Positions 1-6,705 of a DNA stretch of 6,705 nt are shown here, piece by piece. Below the pieces are notes generated by a model. That model did not search any database, was not told the origin of the DNA, and saw only the letters and a program-made list of their open reading frames with translations. Origin of the DNA: Opitutia bacterium UBA3151 (GTDB taxonomy: Bacteria; Verrucomicrobiota; Verrucomicrobiia; Opitutales; Seribacteraceae); assembly GCA_002364975.1 (NCBI GenBank), contig DEYT01000013.1:8983-15687 (forward strand), in the 5' to 3' direction. Both the position numbers and the translations under genes were made by a program. The first letter of the stretch is position 1; every line of letters begins with the position of its first letter.

Positions 1-3000
1 TCGCGAGTTCGTAGAGATCGTATGGGGCATATCGAACTTGCAGTTCCAGTATCTCATATTTGGTTTCTTAAAAGTATGCCTTCACGGTTAGGACTGCTTT
101 TAAATATGACCGCAAAAAGTTTAGAACGAGTTCTGTATTATGAGCAATATATGGTAACTGATCCAGGTAATACCCCGCTCGAAGAAAAACAATTACTTTC
201 CGATAAGGAATATAGGGAAGCTCAAGACGAATTTGGAGACGAATTTGAGGCAAAAATGGGGGCTGAAGCAGTTCGTGATGTTTTAGGTCGAATTGAACTC
301 GAAGATGAACTTGAAGATTTGTACGAACAAATGCATGAGACTAAGTCTAAGCAAATTAAGAAAAAATTAGCTAGTCGGCTCAAAGTAACCCAAGGATTTA
401 TCAAATCTGGAGCTTCTCCGGAATGGATGATTTTAGATTCCATTCCAGTCATCCCACCCGACCTTCGCCCTCTTGTCCCGCTGGAAGGAGGACGTTTTGC
501 CACTAGTGATTTAAATGATCTTTATCGAAGGGTAATCAATCGAAATAATCGGTTAAAAAACCTACTGCAGCTTAAAACCCCGGATGTAATTATTCACAAC
601 GAAAAGCGAATGCTTCAAGAAGCGGTAGATGCTCTCTTTGATAACGGGAGACATGGTAGGGCAATCACAGGTTCCGGGAATCGTGCACTGAAGTCCCTCA
701 GTGATATGCTTAAGGGTAAGCAAGGTCGCTTTCGCCAAAATTTATTAGGGAAAAGGGTCGACTATTCTGGTCGTTCTGTGATTGTCATCGGTCCAGAACT
801 TAAACTGCATCAATGTGGTCTTCCCAAAAAAATGGCACTCATTTTATTTGAGCCATTCATTATTAGAAGACTAAAAGAGTTAGGTTTTGTTCACACGGTT
901 CGAGGTGCCCGCAAAATGATCGAAAGCCGCTCTCCCGAAGTTTGGGACATATTGGAAGAAGTTACCAAAGGACATCCTGTACTCTTAAATAGGGCACCTA
1001 CCCTTCACCGTCTTTCTATTCAAGCCTTTGAACCCGTATTGATAGAAGGAAATGCTATCCGGGTACACCCGCTTGTCTGTACCCCATATAATGCTGATTT
1101 TGATGGGGACCAAATGGCAGTTCATGTGCCGCTTTCAGTAGAAGCGATCATGGAAGCAAAATTGTTAATGATGGCAACCCACAACATCTTTTCTCCCTCA
1201 AGCGGTAAGCCGATTCTTACACCATCTCAAGATATTGTGCTTGGCTCTTACTTCTTAACGATGGATCCGCAAGGAGAAATTCCTAAAGAGAATAAAAGAC
1301 TTCCTCTGATAGCATCTCTGGAAGAAGCACTCAGTGCAATGCAAGAAGGAGTTCTGAAACTACACGATTGGATTGATCTTGCAAATCCAGACAAAGGAAA
1401 GGATACCCAATTTGGTCTGGCAAAAAAGTCATTGATTCGTACCACGGTGGGCCGCGTTCTTTTTAATACGATCTGGCCACCAGAACTTGGCTTTTTCAAT
1501 GCACCAGCTCTCAAGGGTGACCTTGGAAACTTGATTCTTGAAACATTCAGACTTCTCGGAAAGTCAGAAACCATTGAATCTTTAGACCGCTTAAAGGAAA
1601 TGGGCTTTGATATGGCAACGAAGGCGGGCATTTCTATTGGTATTTTCGATATGATCATACCTCCAGAGAAGCAAAAAAGGATTGAGGTCGCACGAAAGGA
1701 AATTGATAAAATTGAAGATCAGTTTCGTAAAGGTATAATTACGCGGGGAGAAAGACATAATAAAATAATTGATGTTTGGACAACAGCAACGGATGATATT
1801 GCTAAAGAAGTATTCAATTGCTTAAAAGATAATCTCGGTAAAGATACAATTAATCCAGTTTATCTGATGATGGACTCAGGAGCTCGCGGAAATCGACAGC
1901 AAGTTAGACAGCTTTGTGGAATGCGAGGACTTATGGCTAAGCCATCGGGGGAGATTATTGAGCAACCGATTTTGGCTTCATTTCGTGAAGGATTGTCTGT
2001 ACTGGAATACTTCATGTCTACTCACGGTGCTCGTAAAGGGCTTGCAGACACCGCACTCAAGACTGCTGATGCAGGCTATCTTACTCGAAAACTGTGTGAT
2101 GTCGCAATGGACTGTATCATTACCTGCGAAGACGATGGCCGGAGAGATGGTGTGGTTAAGAAGGCTATCATGGAGGGTGACAACGAAGTTGTACCGCTTC
2201 GGGATAGAATTATTGGACGCTATGCATCCGAAGATATTTTTGATCCTTCGAACCCCACTGAAATAGTGATTGCAGGAGGTTCTTTAATCACGGAGGAAAT
2301 CGCAATAGAATTGGATGCTTTGGGAATTACTCGAATCAGAGTAATGTCTCCCCTATCAAGTCGGATTAAAAACGGGCTTACTGCCTTCGAATATGGTATT
2401 GATCCATCCACAAACAGTTTGGTTAAAGAAGGGTCTTCTGTTGGGATTATAGCCGCCCAGTCAATTGGAGAACCTGGTACTCAGTTGACAATGCGAACCT
2501 TCCATATTGGAGGAATCGCAAGCGCAGGTCGTGAAGATCCTGTGATTAATGTTCGTAAACGAGGCAAGCTCAGCTTTAAAGGACTCCGACTGGTTACGCT
2601 TGCGAACGAACAACAGGTTACTTTGAACAAAACTGGTTCGATTCAGGTTCTTGACCAAGATGAGCGAATAATCGACGATTATCCCATCCCAGCCGGAGCA
2701 CTTCTTCACTTTAAGGATGGAGATGAAGTTGAAGAAGAGGCACTTCTTGCTCAATGGGATCCGTATAATATTCCGATCCTATCTGAAAAGAAGGGAGTTA
2801 TATCTTTTGAAGATATGTTGCCAGGCGTGACTACAAAAGTGGATAGAGATGCAACTGGTGGAAGATCGATGGTTGTTATTGAACATAAGGAAGATTTAAA
2901 TCCTCAGATTATTGTTAGGGATACATCCGGCAATCCTCTGGCTACTTACTCCGTACCGACTGGTGCACAAGTTGCGGTTGACGAGGGTACGAAAATCGAC

Positions 3001-3816
3001 GCTGGTTCCATCATCGCAAAAACCCCGCGTCAAGCATCTAAAACTCAGGACATCACTGGAGGATTACCTCGCGTAGCAGAACTTTTTGAGGCTCGGAGAC
3101 CAAAGGAAGGCAATGTTGGACAGATGGCTAAAATTGATGGGATCGTTTCGGAAGCCGGAACTTTAAGGTCTAAAAAACGTCTTTTAGTAACGAACGAAGA
3201 ATCAGGTCAAGTAGAAGAGCATTTAATTCCCCATGGGAAGCATGTTTTAGTTCAACCTGGAGACTTCGCTCAGAAGGGACAACTTATAACAGAGGGTGCT
3301 AAAGATCCTCATGAAATCCTTGAAATTTTAGGGCCGTCAGCAGTACAGGAGTATTTGATAGAGGAGATTCAAAAGGTTTATCGCCTGCAAGGAGTAACTA
3401 TTAACGATAAGCACTTGGAAGTGATTATTTCAAGGATGCTATTTAAGATAAGAATCACGGATACTGGTGATGCGGACTTTTTCTGGGGAGACCAAGTGGA
3501 TCGTTTTGCATTTATGGATGCAAATGAAGAAATTTCTGAAAAAGGAGGAAAACCTGCAGAAGGAGAGCCTATTCTTTTAGGAATCACGAAAGCTTCGCTA
3601 GAAACCGACAGTTTTATTTCGGCTGCTTCTTTTCAAGAAACAACTCGTGTTCTTACTAATGCAGCTACGCTTGGTAAGGTTGATGAACTTAAGGGTTTTA
3701 AAGAGAATGTGATTATGGGACATTTGATTCCTGCGGGTACTGGATTACCCAAGTGGAGAAGATTGAAAATCGACACATTAGGAACAAACCCCGTAGAAAG
3801 TGCTGCATCTCAGTAA
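1..3816 (+). CDS. rpoC: DNA-directed RNA polymerase subunit beta' (5'-truncated)
   Basis: This is the catalytic beta' subunit of RNA polymerase, which forms the active site and clamp together with beta (RpoB). The frame is open from base 1 and the first codon aligns with about residue 95 of E. coli RpoC, so about 94 N-terminal residues, including the first zinc site, lie outside the window. The ATG at 22 is internal (Met of the RMGHIEL motif), not a start. In order I see the clamp helices (RRVINRNNRLK, near nt 525-560), switch 2 (GKQGRFRQNLLGKRVDYSGR, near 715-775), the Mg-binding motif NADFDGDQMAVH (1090-1125, three catalytic Asp), the bridge helix region (GMRGLMAKP to HGARKGLADTALKT, about 1918-2066), the trigger loop (TQLTMRTFHIGG, from 2479; His at 2503) and an SI3-type insertion (about 2540-3040). 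The conserved C-terminal ITKASLETDSFISAASFQET and PAGTG motifs follow. Against E. coli the only missing element is the second zinc site: its four Cys positions are Asp, Ser, Thr and Glu. The frame is intact and there is no sign of decay, so I regard it as the functional housekeeping gene. Confidence 0.98.
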   Translation, partial: SRVRRDRMGHIELAVPVSHIWFLKSMPSRLGLLLNMTAKSLERVLYYEQYMVTDPGNTPLEEKQLLSDKEYREAQDEFGDEFEAKMGAEAVRDVLGRIELEDELEDLYEQMHETKSKQIKKKLASRLKVTQGFIKSGASPEWMILDSIPVIPPDLRPLVPLEGGRFATSDLNDLYRRVINRNNRLKNLLQLKTPDVIIHNEKRMLQEAVDALFDNGRHGRAITGSGNRALKSLSDMLKGKQGRFRQNLLGKRVDYSGRSVIVIGPELKLHQCGLPKKMALILFEPFIIRRLKELGFVHTVRGARKMIESRSPEVWDILEEVTKGHPVLLNRAPTLHRLSIQAFEPVLIEGNAIRVHPLVCTPYNADFDGDQMAVHVPLSVEAIMEAKLLMMATHNIFSPSSGKPILTPSQDIVLGSYFLTMDPQGEIPKENKRLPLIASLEEALSAMQEGVLKLHDWIDLANPDKGKDTQFGLAKKSLIRTTVGRVLFNTIWPPELGFFNAPALKGDLGNLILETFRLLGKSETIESLDRLKEMGFDMATKAGISIGIFDMIIPPEKQKRIEVARKEIDKIEDQFRKGIITRGERHNKIIDVWTTATDDIAKEVFNCLKDNLGKDTINPVYLMMDSGARGNRQQVRQLCGMRGLMAKPSGEIIEQPILASFREGLSVLEYFMSTHGARKGLADTALKTADAGYLTRKLCDVAMDCIITCEDDGRRDGVVKKAIMEGDNEVVPLRDRIIGRYASEDIFDPSNPTEIVIAGGSLITEEIAIELDALGITRIRVMSPLSSRIKNGLTAFEYGIDPSTNSLVKEGSSVGIIAAQSIGEPGTQLTMRTFHIGGIASAGREDPVINVRKRGKLSFKGLRLVTLANEQQVTLNKTGSIQVLDQDERIIDDYPIPAGALLHFKDGDEVEEEALLAQWDPYNIPILSEKKGVISFEDMLPGVTTKVDRDATGGRSMVVIEHKEDLNPQIIVRDTSGNPLATYSVPTGAQVAVDEGTKIDAGSIIAKTPRQASKTQDITGGLPRVAELFEARRPKEGNVGQMAKIDGIVSEAGTLRSKKRLLVTNEESGQVEEHLIPHGKHVLVQPGDFAQKGQLITEGAKDPHEILEILGPSAVQEYLIEEIQKVYRLQGVTINDKHLEVIISRMLFKIRITDTGDADFFWGDQVDRFAFMDANEEISEKGGKPAEGEPILLGITKASLETDSFISAASFQETTRVLTNAATLGKVDELKGFKENVIMGHLIPAGTGLPKWRRLKIDTLGTNPVESAASQ
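2134..2391 (+). other. Degenerate second zinc-binding site (Zn2) of RpoC
   Basis: This is the region of beta' that in E. coli holds a Zn ion through Cys814, Cys888, Cys895 and Cys898. Aligned by hand, the corresponding codons are Asp (2134-2136), Ser (2359-2361), Thr (2380-2382) and Glu (2389-2391). The distal half aligns without gaps: the E. coli pattern S-C-x4-G-x-C-A-x-C-Y-G reads S-S-x4-G-L-T-A-F-E-Y-G here. A cysteine exists at 2125-2127, three residues before the first ligand position, but there is no partner at the other three positions. The fold around it (Gly893, Tyr899-Gly900 and the following GIIAAQSIGEPGTQ) is retained, so the metal appears to be lost while the structural element remains. 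I cannot tell whether this is specific to this organism or shared by its whole clade. Confidence 0.85.
2540..3040 (+). other. SI3-type insertion in the RpoC trigger loop (approximate limits)
   Basis: Between the N-terminal half of the trigger loop (ending in FHIGG) and its C-terminal half (starting near DITGGLPRV) lies a segment of roughly 165 residues. It matches the two-domain sandwich-barrel hybrid insertion SI3 of E. coli. Shared landmarks are the 'YPIPAGALL' stretch (E. coli YKVPYGAVL), 'AQWDPYNIPI' (ANWDPHTMPV), 'GVISFEDM' (GFVRFTDM) and the Gly/Asp-rich 'GTKIDAGSIIAKTPRQ' exit. In E. coli this insertion modulates trigger-loop folding, pausing and transcript cleavage. Its presence argues against Firmicutes and Actinobacteria, which lack it. 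The boundaries are estimated from alignment by eye. Confidence 0.8.
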
Positions 3817-3835
3817 GTTTATAAAAAAAATATTC

Positions 3836-3863
3836 TTGAGATATTATAAGATTATGTTACAAA
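3836..3863 (+). promoter_or_regulatory. Possible weak promoter upstream of rpsL
   Basis: In the 75-bp A+T-rich gap between rpoC and rpsL there is a TTGAGA hexamer (3836-3841; five of six matches to the -35 consensus). After 16 bp comes TACAAA (3858-3863; four of six matches to the -10 consensus). A start near 3870 would leave a leader of about 20 nt before rpsL. The composition is so A+T-rich that such matches arise easily by chance, and readthrough from rpoC is also plausible. The gap holds an 8-A run (3823-3830) but no stem-loop followed by a T tract, so I see no intrinsic terminator separating rpoC from rpsL. Confidence 0.22.
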
Positions 3864-3891
3864 TCATCGCTTTATCTAAATTTTCTACTCC

Positions 3892-4266
3892 ATGCCCACT
3901 ATAAATCAGTTAGTTCGCAAAGGCAGGCGCTTGCAAAAAACCAAAACCAAGTCGCCCGCTCTTAAAGCCTGCCCATTTCGCAGAGGTGTCTGCGTGCAAG
4001 TAACCACGCGGACTCCTAAAAAGCCAAATTCAGCAATCCGTAAAGTTGCGAAGGTAAGACTTACAACTGGCCATGAAGTTATAGCCTATATACCAGATGA
4101 AGGCCATAATTTGCAAGAACATAGCATCGTATTACTTAGGGGTGGTCGTGTGAAAGACTTGAATGGAGTTCGCTACCACATTGTAAGGGGTACACTTGAC
4201 TGCCAAGGTGTCGAAAAAAGGAGACGAAGTCGCTCCAAGTATGGGGTTAAAAAACCTAAAAGCTGA
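3892..4266 (+). CDS. rpsL: 30S ribosomal protein S12
   Basis: S12 sits at the interface of the small subunit beside the decoding centre and helps control tRNA selection accuracy. The 124-residue product is the usual length and is recognisable throughout: MPTINQLVRKGRR at the N-terminus, ACPFRRGVC (26-34), the TPKKPNSAIRKV loop (41-52), EGHNLQEHS (70-78), RGGRVKD (83-89) and the RSKYGVKKPK end. Lys43 and Lys88, the classic streptomycin-resistance positions, are wild type, and Asp89, the residue methylthiolated by RimO in E. coli, is present. The unusual residue is Asn91 (codon 4162-4164), where bacteria and chloroplasts nearly always have Pro (KDLPGVRYH). The start is fixed by homology, since the product begins exactly where the family does. 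The ATG is preceded by a pyrimidine-rich stretch (3881-3891) with no Shine-Dalgarno motif. The gene follows rpoC by 75 bp and precedes rpsG by 5 bp. Confidence 0.99.
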   Translation: MPTINQLVRKGRRLQKTKTKSPALKACPFRRGVCVQVTTRTPKKPNSAIRKVAKVRLTTGHEVIAYIPDEGHNLQEHSIVLLRGGRVKDLNGVRYHIVRGTLDCQGVEKRRRSRSKYGVKKPKS

Positions 4267-4271
4267 TCGTT

Positions 4272-4745
4272 ATGTCACGTAGGAGACAGGCAACCAAACG
4301 ACCCATTCTTCCGGATCCTTTACACGGTAGTCCACTTATCGGTTCACTTATTAATTCGGTCATGTTCAATGGTAAGAAGTCTGTTGCCCAAAGAATCGTT
4401 TACGGTGCAATCGAACGTATGGCTGAGAAACTTGGTAAGGGTAACCCCGTTGAACTCGTATTAGGAGCACTTGAAAATATCAGGCCTAAAATTGAGGTCA
4501 AAAGCCGTCGTGTTGGAGGTGCAACCTATCAAGTACCTATCGAAGTTCCATTTGAGCGCCAACAAAGTTTAGCCTTTCGTTGGGTAGTTAATGCTGCATC
4601 GTCACGCAAAGGAACTTCTATGGCCGAATCACTGGCTACGGAGCTTACGGATGCCTACAACAATACAGGATCGGTTGTCAAAAAAAGGGAAGAAACCCAT
4701 AAGATGGCTCAGGCTAATCGGGCGTTTGCTCATCTCCGTTGGTAA
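4272..4745 (+). CDS. rpsG: 30S ribosomal protein S7
   Basis: S7 is a primary 16S rRNA-binding protein that nucleates assembly of the 30S head and lines the exit-site tRNA region. The 157-residue product matches the usual 155-157 residue bacterial length. Visible family motifs are the basic N-terminus MSRRRQATKR, ILPDPLHGS (about 12-20), FNGKKSVAQRIVY (about 32-44), the signature ALENIRPKIEVKSRRVGG (about 65-82) with the following TYQVPIEV (84-91), RWVVNAA and the C-terminal VKKREETHKMAQANRAFAHLRW. The start codon lies 5 bp after the rpsL stop, so the two are almost certainly on one transcript and probably translationally coupled. No Shine-Dalgarno motif lies in the 20 bases before the ATG. 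In E. coli S7 represses its operon by binding a roughly 100-nt rpsL-rpsG intercistronic region; only 5 nt exist here, so that control element is absent in this form. Confidence 0.99.
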   Translation: MSRRRQATKRPILPDPLHGSPLIGSLINSVMFNGKKSVAQRIVYGAIERMAEKLGKGNPVELVLGALENIRPKIEVKSRRVGGATYQVPIEVPFERQQSLAFRWVVNAASSRKGTSMAESLATELTDAYNNTGSVVKKREETHKMAQANRAFAHLRW

Positions 4746-4765
4746 TTATTTAAAAGTTTTATTTG

Positions 4766-6705
4766 ATGAGCAACAACGCCGAATTTTCATCTGCTAATGC
4801 AGCCGATCGTCCTGCGGTTCTTGAACATACGAGAAATATTGGAATTGCTGCCCACATTGATGCTGGTAAGACGACTTGCACGGAACGCGTTCTCTTTTAT
4901 TCTGGTGTAGTTCATAAAATTGGTGAGGTTCATGAAGGTAGTGCTACTACGGACTGGATGGAGCAGGAACGTGAACGCGGAATTACTATAACATCAGCGG
5001 CTATTTCCTGTGGTTGGACCACATCAGAGGGCCCCAATGCCGGTATTCCTCACCGAATCAATATCATTGATACCCCAGGCCATGTTGATTTTACCGCTGA
5101 GGTAGAACGTTCTCTTCGGGTTTTAGACGGGGCGGTAGCTGTATTTACTTCTGTGGAAGGGGTTCAACCTCAATCTGAAACGGTTTGGCGTCAAATGGAC
5201 AAGTACAATGTACCTAGACTTGCTTTCATCAATAAGATGGACAGAATGGGATCTGATTTTCTTACTGCAGTTGGCACTATGAGAGATAAACTGGGTGCAA
5301 ATGCGCATCCTTTATTTTTAGCTATTGGTGCAGAGGAAAATTTTAGAGGTCTGGTGGACCTAGTTAAGCAAGTCGCTTACATTTATGACGAATCTGATGC
5401 ATCAGGTGTTCGTTTCAATACCGAAGAAATCCCAGCAGAATTGATAGATCAAGCTGCAGAATATAGAGAATCCTTACTCGAAGCCATTTCTGACTTTGAT
5501 GATGATATTGCCAATAAATTTTTAGAAGGAGAAGAGTTAACAGAAGACGAAATAAAACTTGGCATTAGAAATGCCACGCTTTCTTTAAAATTTGTCGGGG
5601 TTATTCCGGGTAGTGCTTTTAAAAACAAAGGCGTTCAAATGTTGATGGATGCAGTTGTTGATTACCTCCCCTGCCCTCTTGATCTGCCACCAATGAAAGG
5701 GCAAGATTCCGAAGAAAATGATGTCGAGGTATCACCTGATGACTCAGCGAAAGTTGCGGGTTTGGCATTTAAGTTGATGACCGATCCGTATGTTGGAAAG
5801 CTCGTTTTTTACAGAGTCTATCAAGGTACACTAAAGAAAGGTACTGCTTTATACAACCCGCGTACTCGGAAAAGTGAACGTGTATCACGACTGATGGTTA
5901 TGAAGGCGGACACTCGTGAAGATATCGAGGTAGCACACTCTGGGGATATATGTGCACTGATTGGTGTTAAGGATGTAGCAACTGGAGATACTTTAGCAGT
6001 TAAAGACCTTGACATCCGTTTGGAACCTCCCAGTTTTCCAGAGCCTGTTATATCTATGTCCATTGAGCCGGCTACCAAGGCGGATCAAGAAAAAATGTCC
6101 TTAGGTCTCCAACGTCTCGCAGAAGAAGATCCTACTTTTGGTTTATCAACAAATGAAGAAACAGGACAAACTATCATCGCTGGAATGGGTGAACTTCATC
6201 TGGAAATTATTCGTGACCGATTATTTCGTGAATTTAAAGTTGAGGCCAATGCCGGGAAGCCCCAAATAGCCTACCGCGAGACCATGCTCTCTTCATCAGA
6301 AGGTGTTGGAAAGTTTATTCGTCAGTCAGGTGGCCGTGGTCAATTTGGCCATGCCATTATTCAATTGGAACCTCTTGAAAAAGGAAAAGGTGTTGAAATA
6401 GAAAACAAAATCGTAGGTGGTTCTATTCCGAAAGAATTTATTAAACCGACCTTCGATGGTATTAAAGAAGCTGCACTGGGTGGAGTTGTTGCCGGATACC
6501 CTGTTATTGATTTTAAAGTAACCTTAGTAGATGGCTCTTTTCATGATGTTGATTCATCAGAGATGGCTTTCAAGATGGCAGGAATTTTCGCATTTAAGGA
6601 TGCCATGCAAAAGGCATCGCCCATTTTATTAGAACCAATCATGAAGGTTGAGGTATCAACACCCGATGAGTATCAAGGAGAGTTGATGGGTGATCTTAAT
6701 CGTCG
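4766..6705 (+). CDS. fusA: Translation elongation factor G (3'-truncated)
   Basis: EF-G is the cytoplasmic GTPase that drives ribosomal translocation and, with RRF, ribosome recycling. I translated the frame by hand from the ATG at 4766 to the window end: 646 residues with no stop or frameshift. Against E. coli EF-G (704 aa), roughly 65 C-terminal residues (the end of domain V) are missing. GTPase motifs are G1 AHIDAGKTT (29-37), switch I RGITITSAA (71-79), G3 DTPGHVDF (102-109), G4 NKMD (156-159) and G5-like GSAFKNKG (282-289). Domain III has GMGELHLE (about 474-481). Domain IV keeps QSGGRGQFGH and the tip motif HDVDSSE (His593, equivalent to E. coli His583). All these features indicate canonical translocating EF-G. 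The N-terminus before the G1 region is about 12 residues longer than in E. coli, is Ala/Ser/Asn-rich, and could be flexible. Cys38 follows the GKTT motif where E. coli has Thr. The ATG is 20 bp after the rpsG stop; an in-frame TTG lies directly before it (4763), but ATG is preferred. No Shine-Dalgarno motif is visible. Confidence 0.98.
   Translation, partial: MSNNAEFSSANAADRPAVLEHTRNIGIAAHIDAGKTTCTERVLFYSGVVHKIGEVHEGSATTDWMEQERERGITITSAAISCGWTTSEGPNAGIPHRINIIDTPGHVDFTAEVERSLRVLDGAVAVFTSVEGVQPQSETVWRQMDKYNVPRLAFINKMDRMGSDFLTAVGTMRDKLGANAHPLFLAIGAEENFRGLVDLVKQVAYIYDESDASGVRFNTEEIPAELIDQAAEYRESLLEAISDFDDDIANKFLEGEELTEDEIKLGIRNATLSLKFVGVIPGSAFKNKGVQMLMDAVVDYLPCPLDLPPMKGQDSEENDVEVSPDDSAKVAGLAFKLMTDPYVGKLVFYRVYQGTLKKGTALYNPRTRKSERVSRLMVMKADTREDIEVAHSGDICALIGVKDVATGDTLAVKDLDIRLEPPSFPEPVISMSIEPATKADQEKMSLGLQRLAEEDPTFGLSTNEETGQTIIAGMGELHLEIIRDRLFREFKVEANAGKPQIAYRETMLSSSEGVGKFIRQSGGRGQFGHAIIQLEPLEKGKGVEIENKIVGGSIPKEFIKPTFDGIKEAALGGVVAGYPVIDFKVTLVDGSFHDVDSSEMAFKMAGIFAFKDAMQKASPILLEPIMKVEVSTPDEYQGELMGDLNR

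Noticed and set aside
1248..1658. Minus-strand open frame of 136 codons inside rpoC
   Set aside because: It lies wholly antisense to well-conserved RpoC sequence, has a Ser/Pro/Arg-rich shadow composition and resembles no protein family I know.
2125..2136. Reading the Cys at 2125 as a retained first Zn2 ligand
   Set aside because: It is three residues away from the ligand position in a gap-free local alignment, and none of the other three ligands is present, so a single Cys cannot make the site.
1916..2266. Second plus-strand open frame of 116 codons overlapping rpoC
   Set aside because: It is out of frame within the highly conserved bridge-helix coding region; rpoC is uninterrupted there, so this is a frame shadow.
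3817..3870. Possible intrinsic terminator after rpoC
   Set aside because: The region is A+T-rich with an 8-A run on the + strand, but there is no GC-rich hairpin followed by a T tract; short partial dyads are no better than expected for this composition.
4591..4797. Plus-strand open frame bridging the end of rpsG and the start of fusA
   Set aside because: It overlaps both real genes in another frame, and its translation shows no recognisable domain.
5123..6078. Minus-strand open frames (5123-5308 and 5821-6078) within fusA
   Set aside because: Both are antisense to continuous, conserved EF-G coding sequence and look like shadows.
1..6705. Mobile elements, CRISPR, tRNA/rRNA genes, long repeats or a defence-type system
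   Set aside because: Nearly the whole window is accounted for by four intact housekeeping frames; the gaps total 100 bp and hold no such structure.

Overview
The window is a run of core information-processing genes, all on the + strand and tightly packed: the 3' nine-tenths of rpoC (RNA polymerase beta'), then rpsL (ribosomal protein S12), rpsG (S7) and the first nine-tenths of fusA (elongation factor G). Both ends are cut by the window edge. All four frames are intact, and I found no RNA gene, mobile element, CRISPR array or long repeat.

Organism: a bacterium with moderate A+T richness (GC in the low-to-mid 40s % by eye). RpoC carries the large trigger-loop insertion (SI3) found in proteobacteria, Bacteroidota and the PVC group but not in Firmicutes or Actinobacteria. 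Features of the beta' sequence and the absence of Shine-Dalgarno motifs make a PVC/Verrucomicrobiota-type bacterium my best guess. This is a resemblance judgement from memory, not a search result.

Layout: rpoC (1-3816, 5'-truncated), a 75-bp A+T-rich gap with at most a weak promoter, rpsL (3892-4266), a 5-bp gap, rpsG (4272-4745), a 20-bp gap, and fusA (4766 to the window end, 3'-truncated). The rpoBC block is joined directly to the str block, so transcription and translation machinery are probably at least partly co-transcribed. The gap between rpsL and rpsG is too short for the S7 autoregulatory mRNA site known from E. coli.

I see no undescribed accessory system. The most notable signals are changes inside otherwise highly conserved proteins. 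The four cysteines of the second beta' zinc site are replaced with no disruption of the surrounding alignment. S12 has Asn in place of the near-invariant Pro91 next to the decoding centre. None of the three visible start codons has a Shine-Dalgarno sequence.
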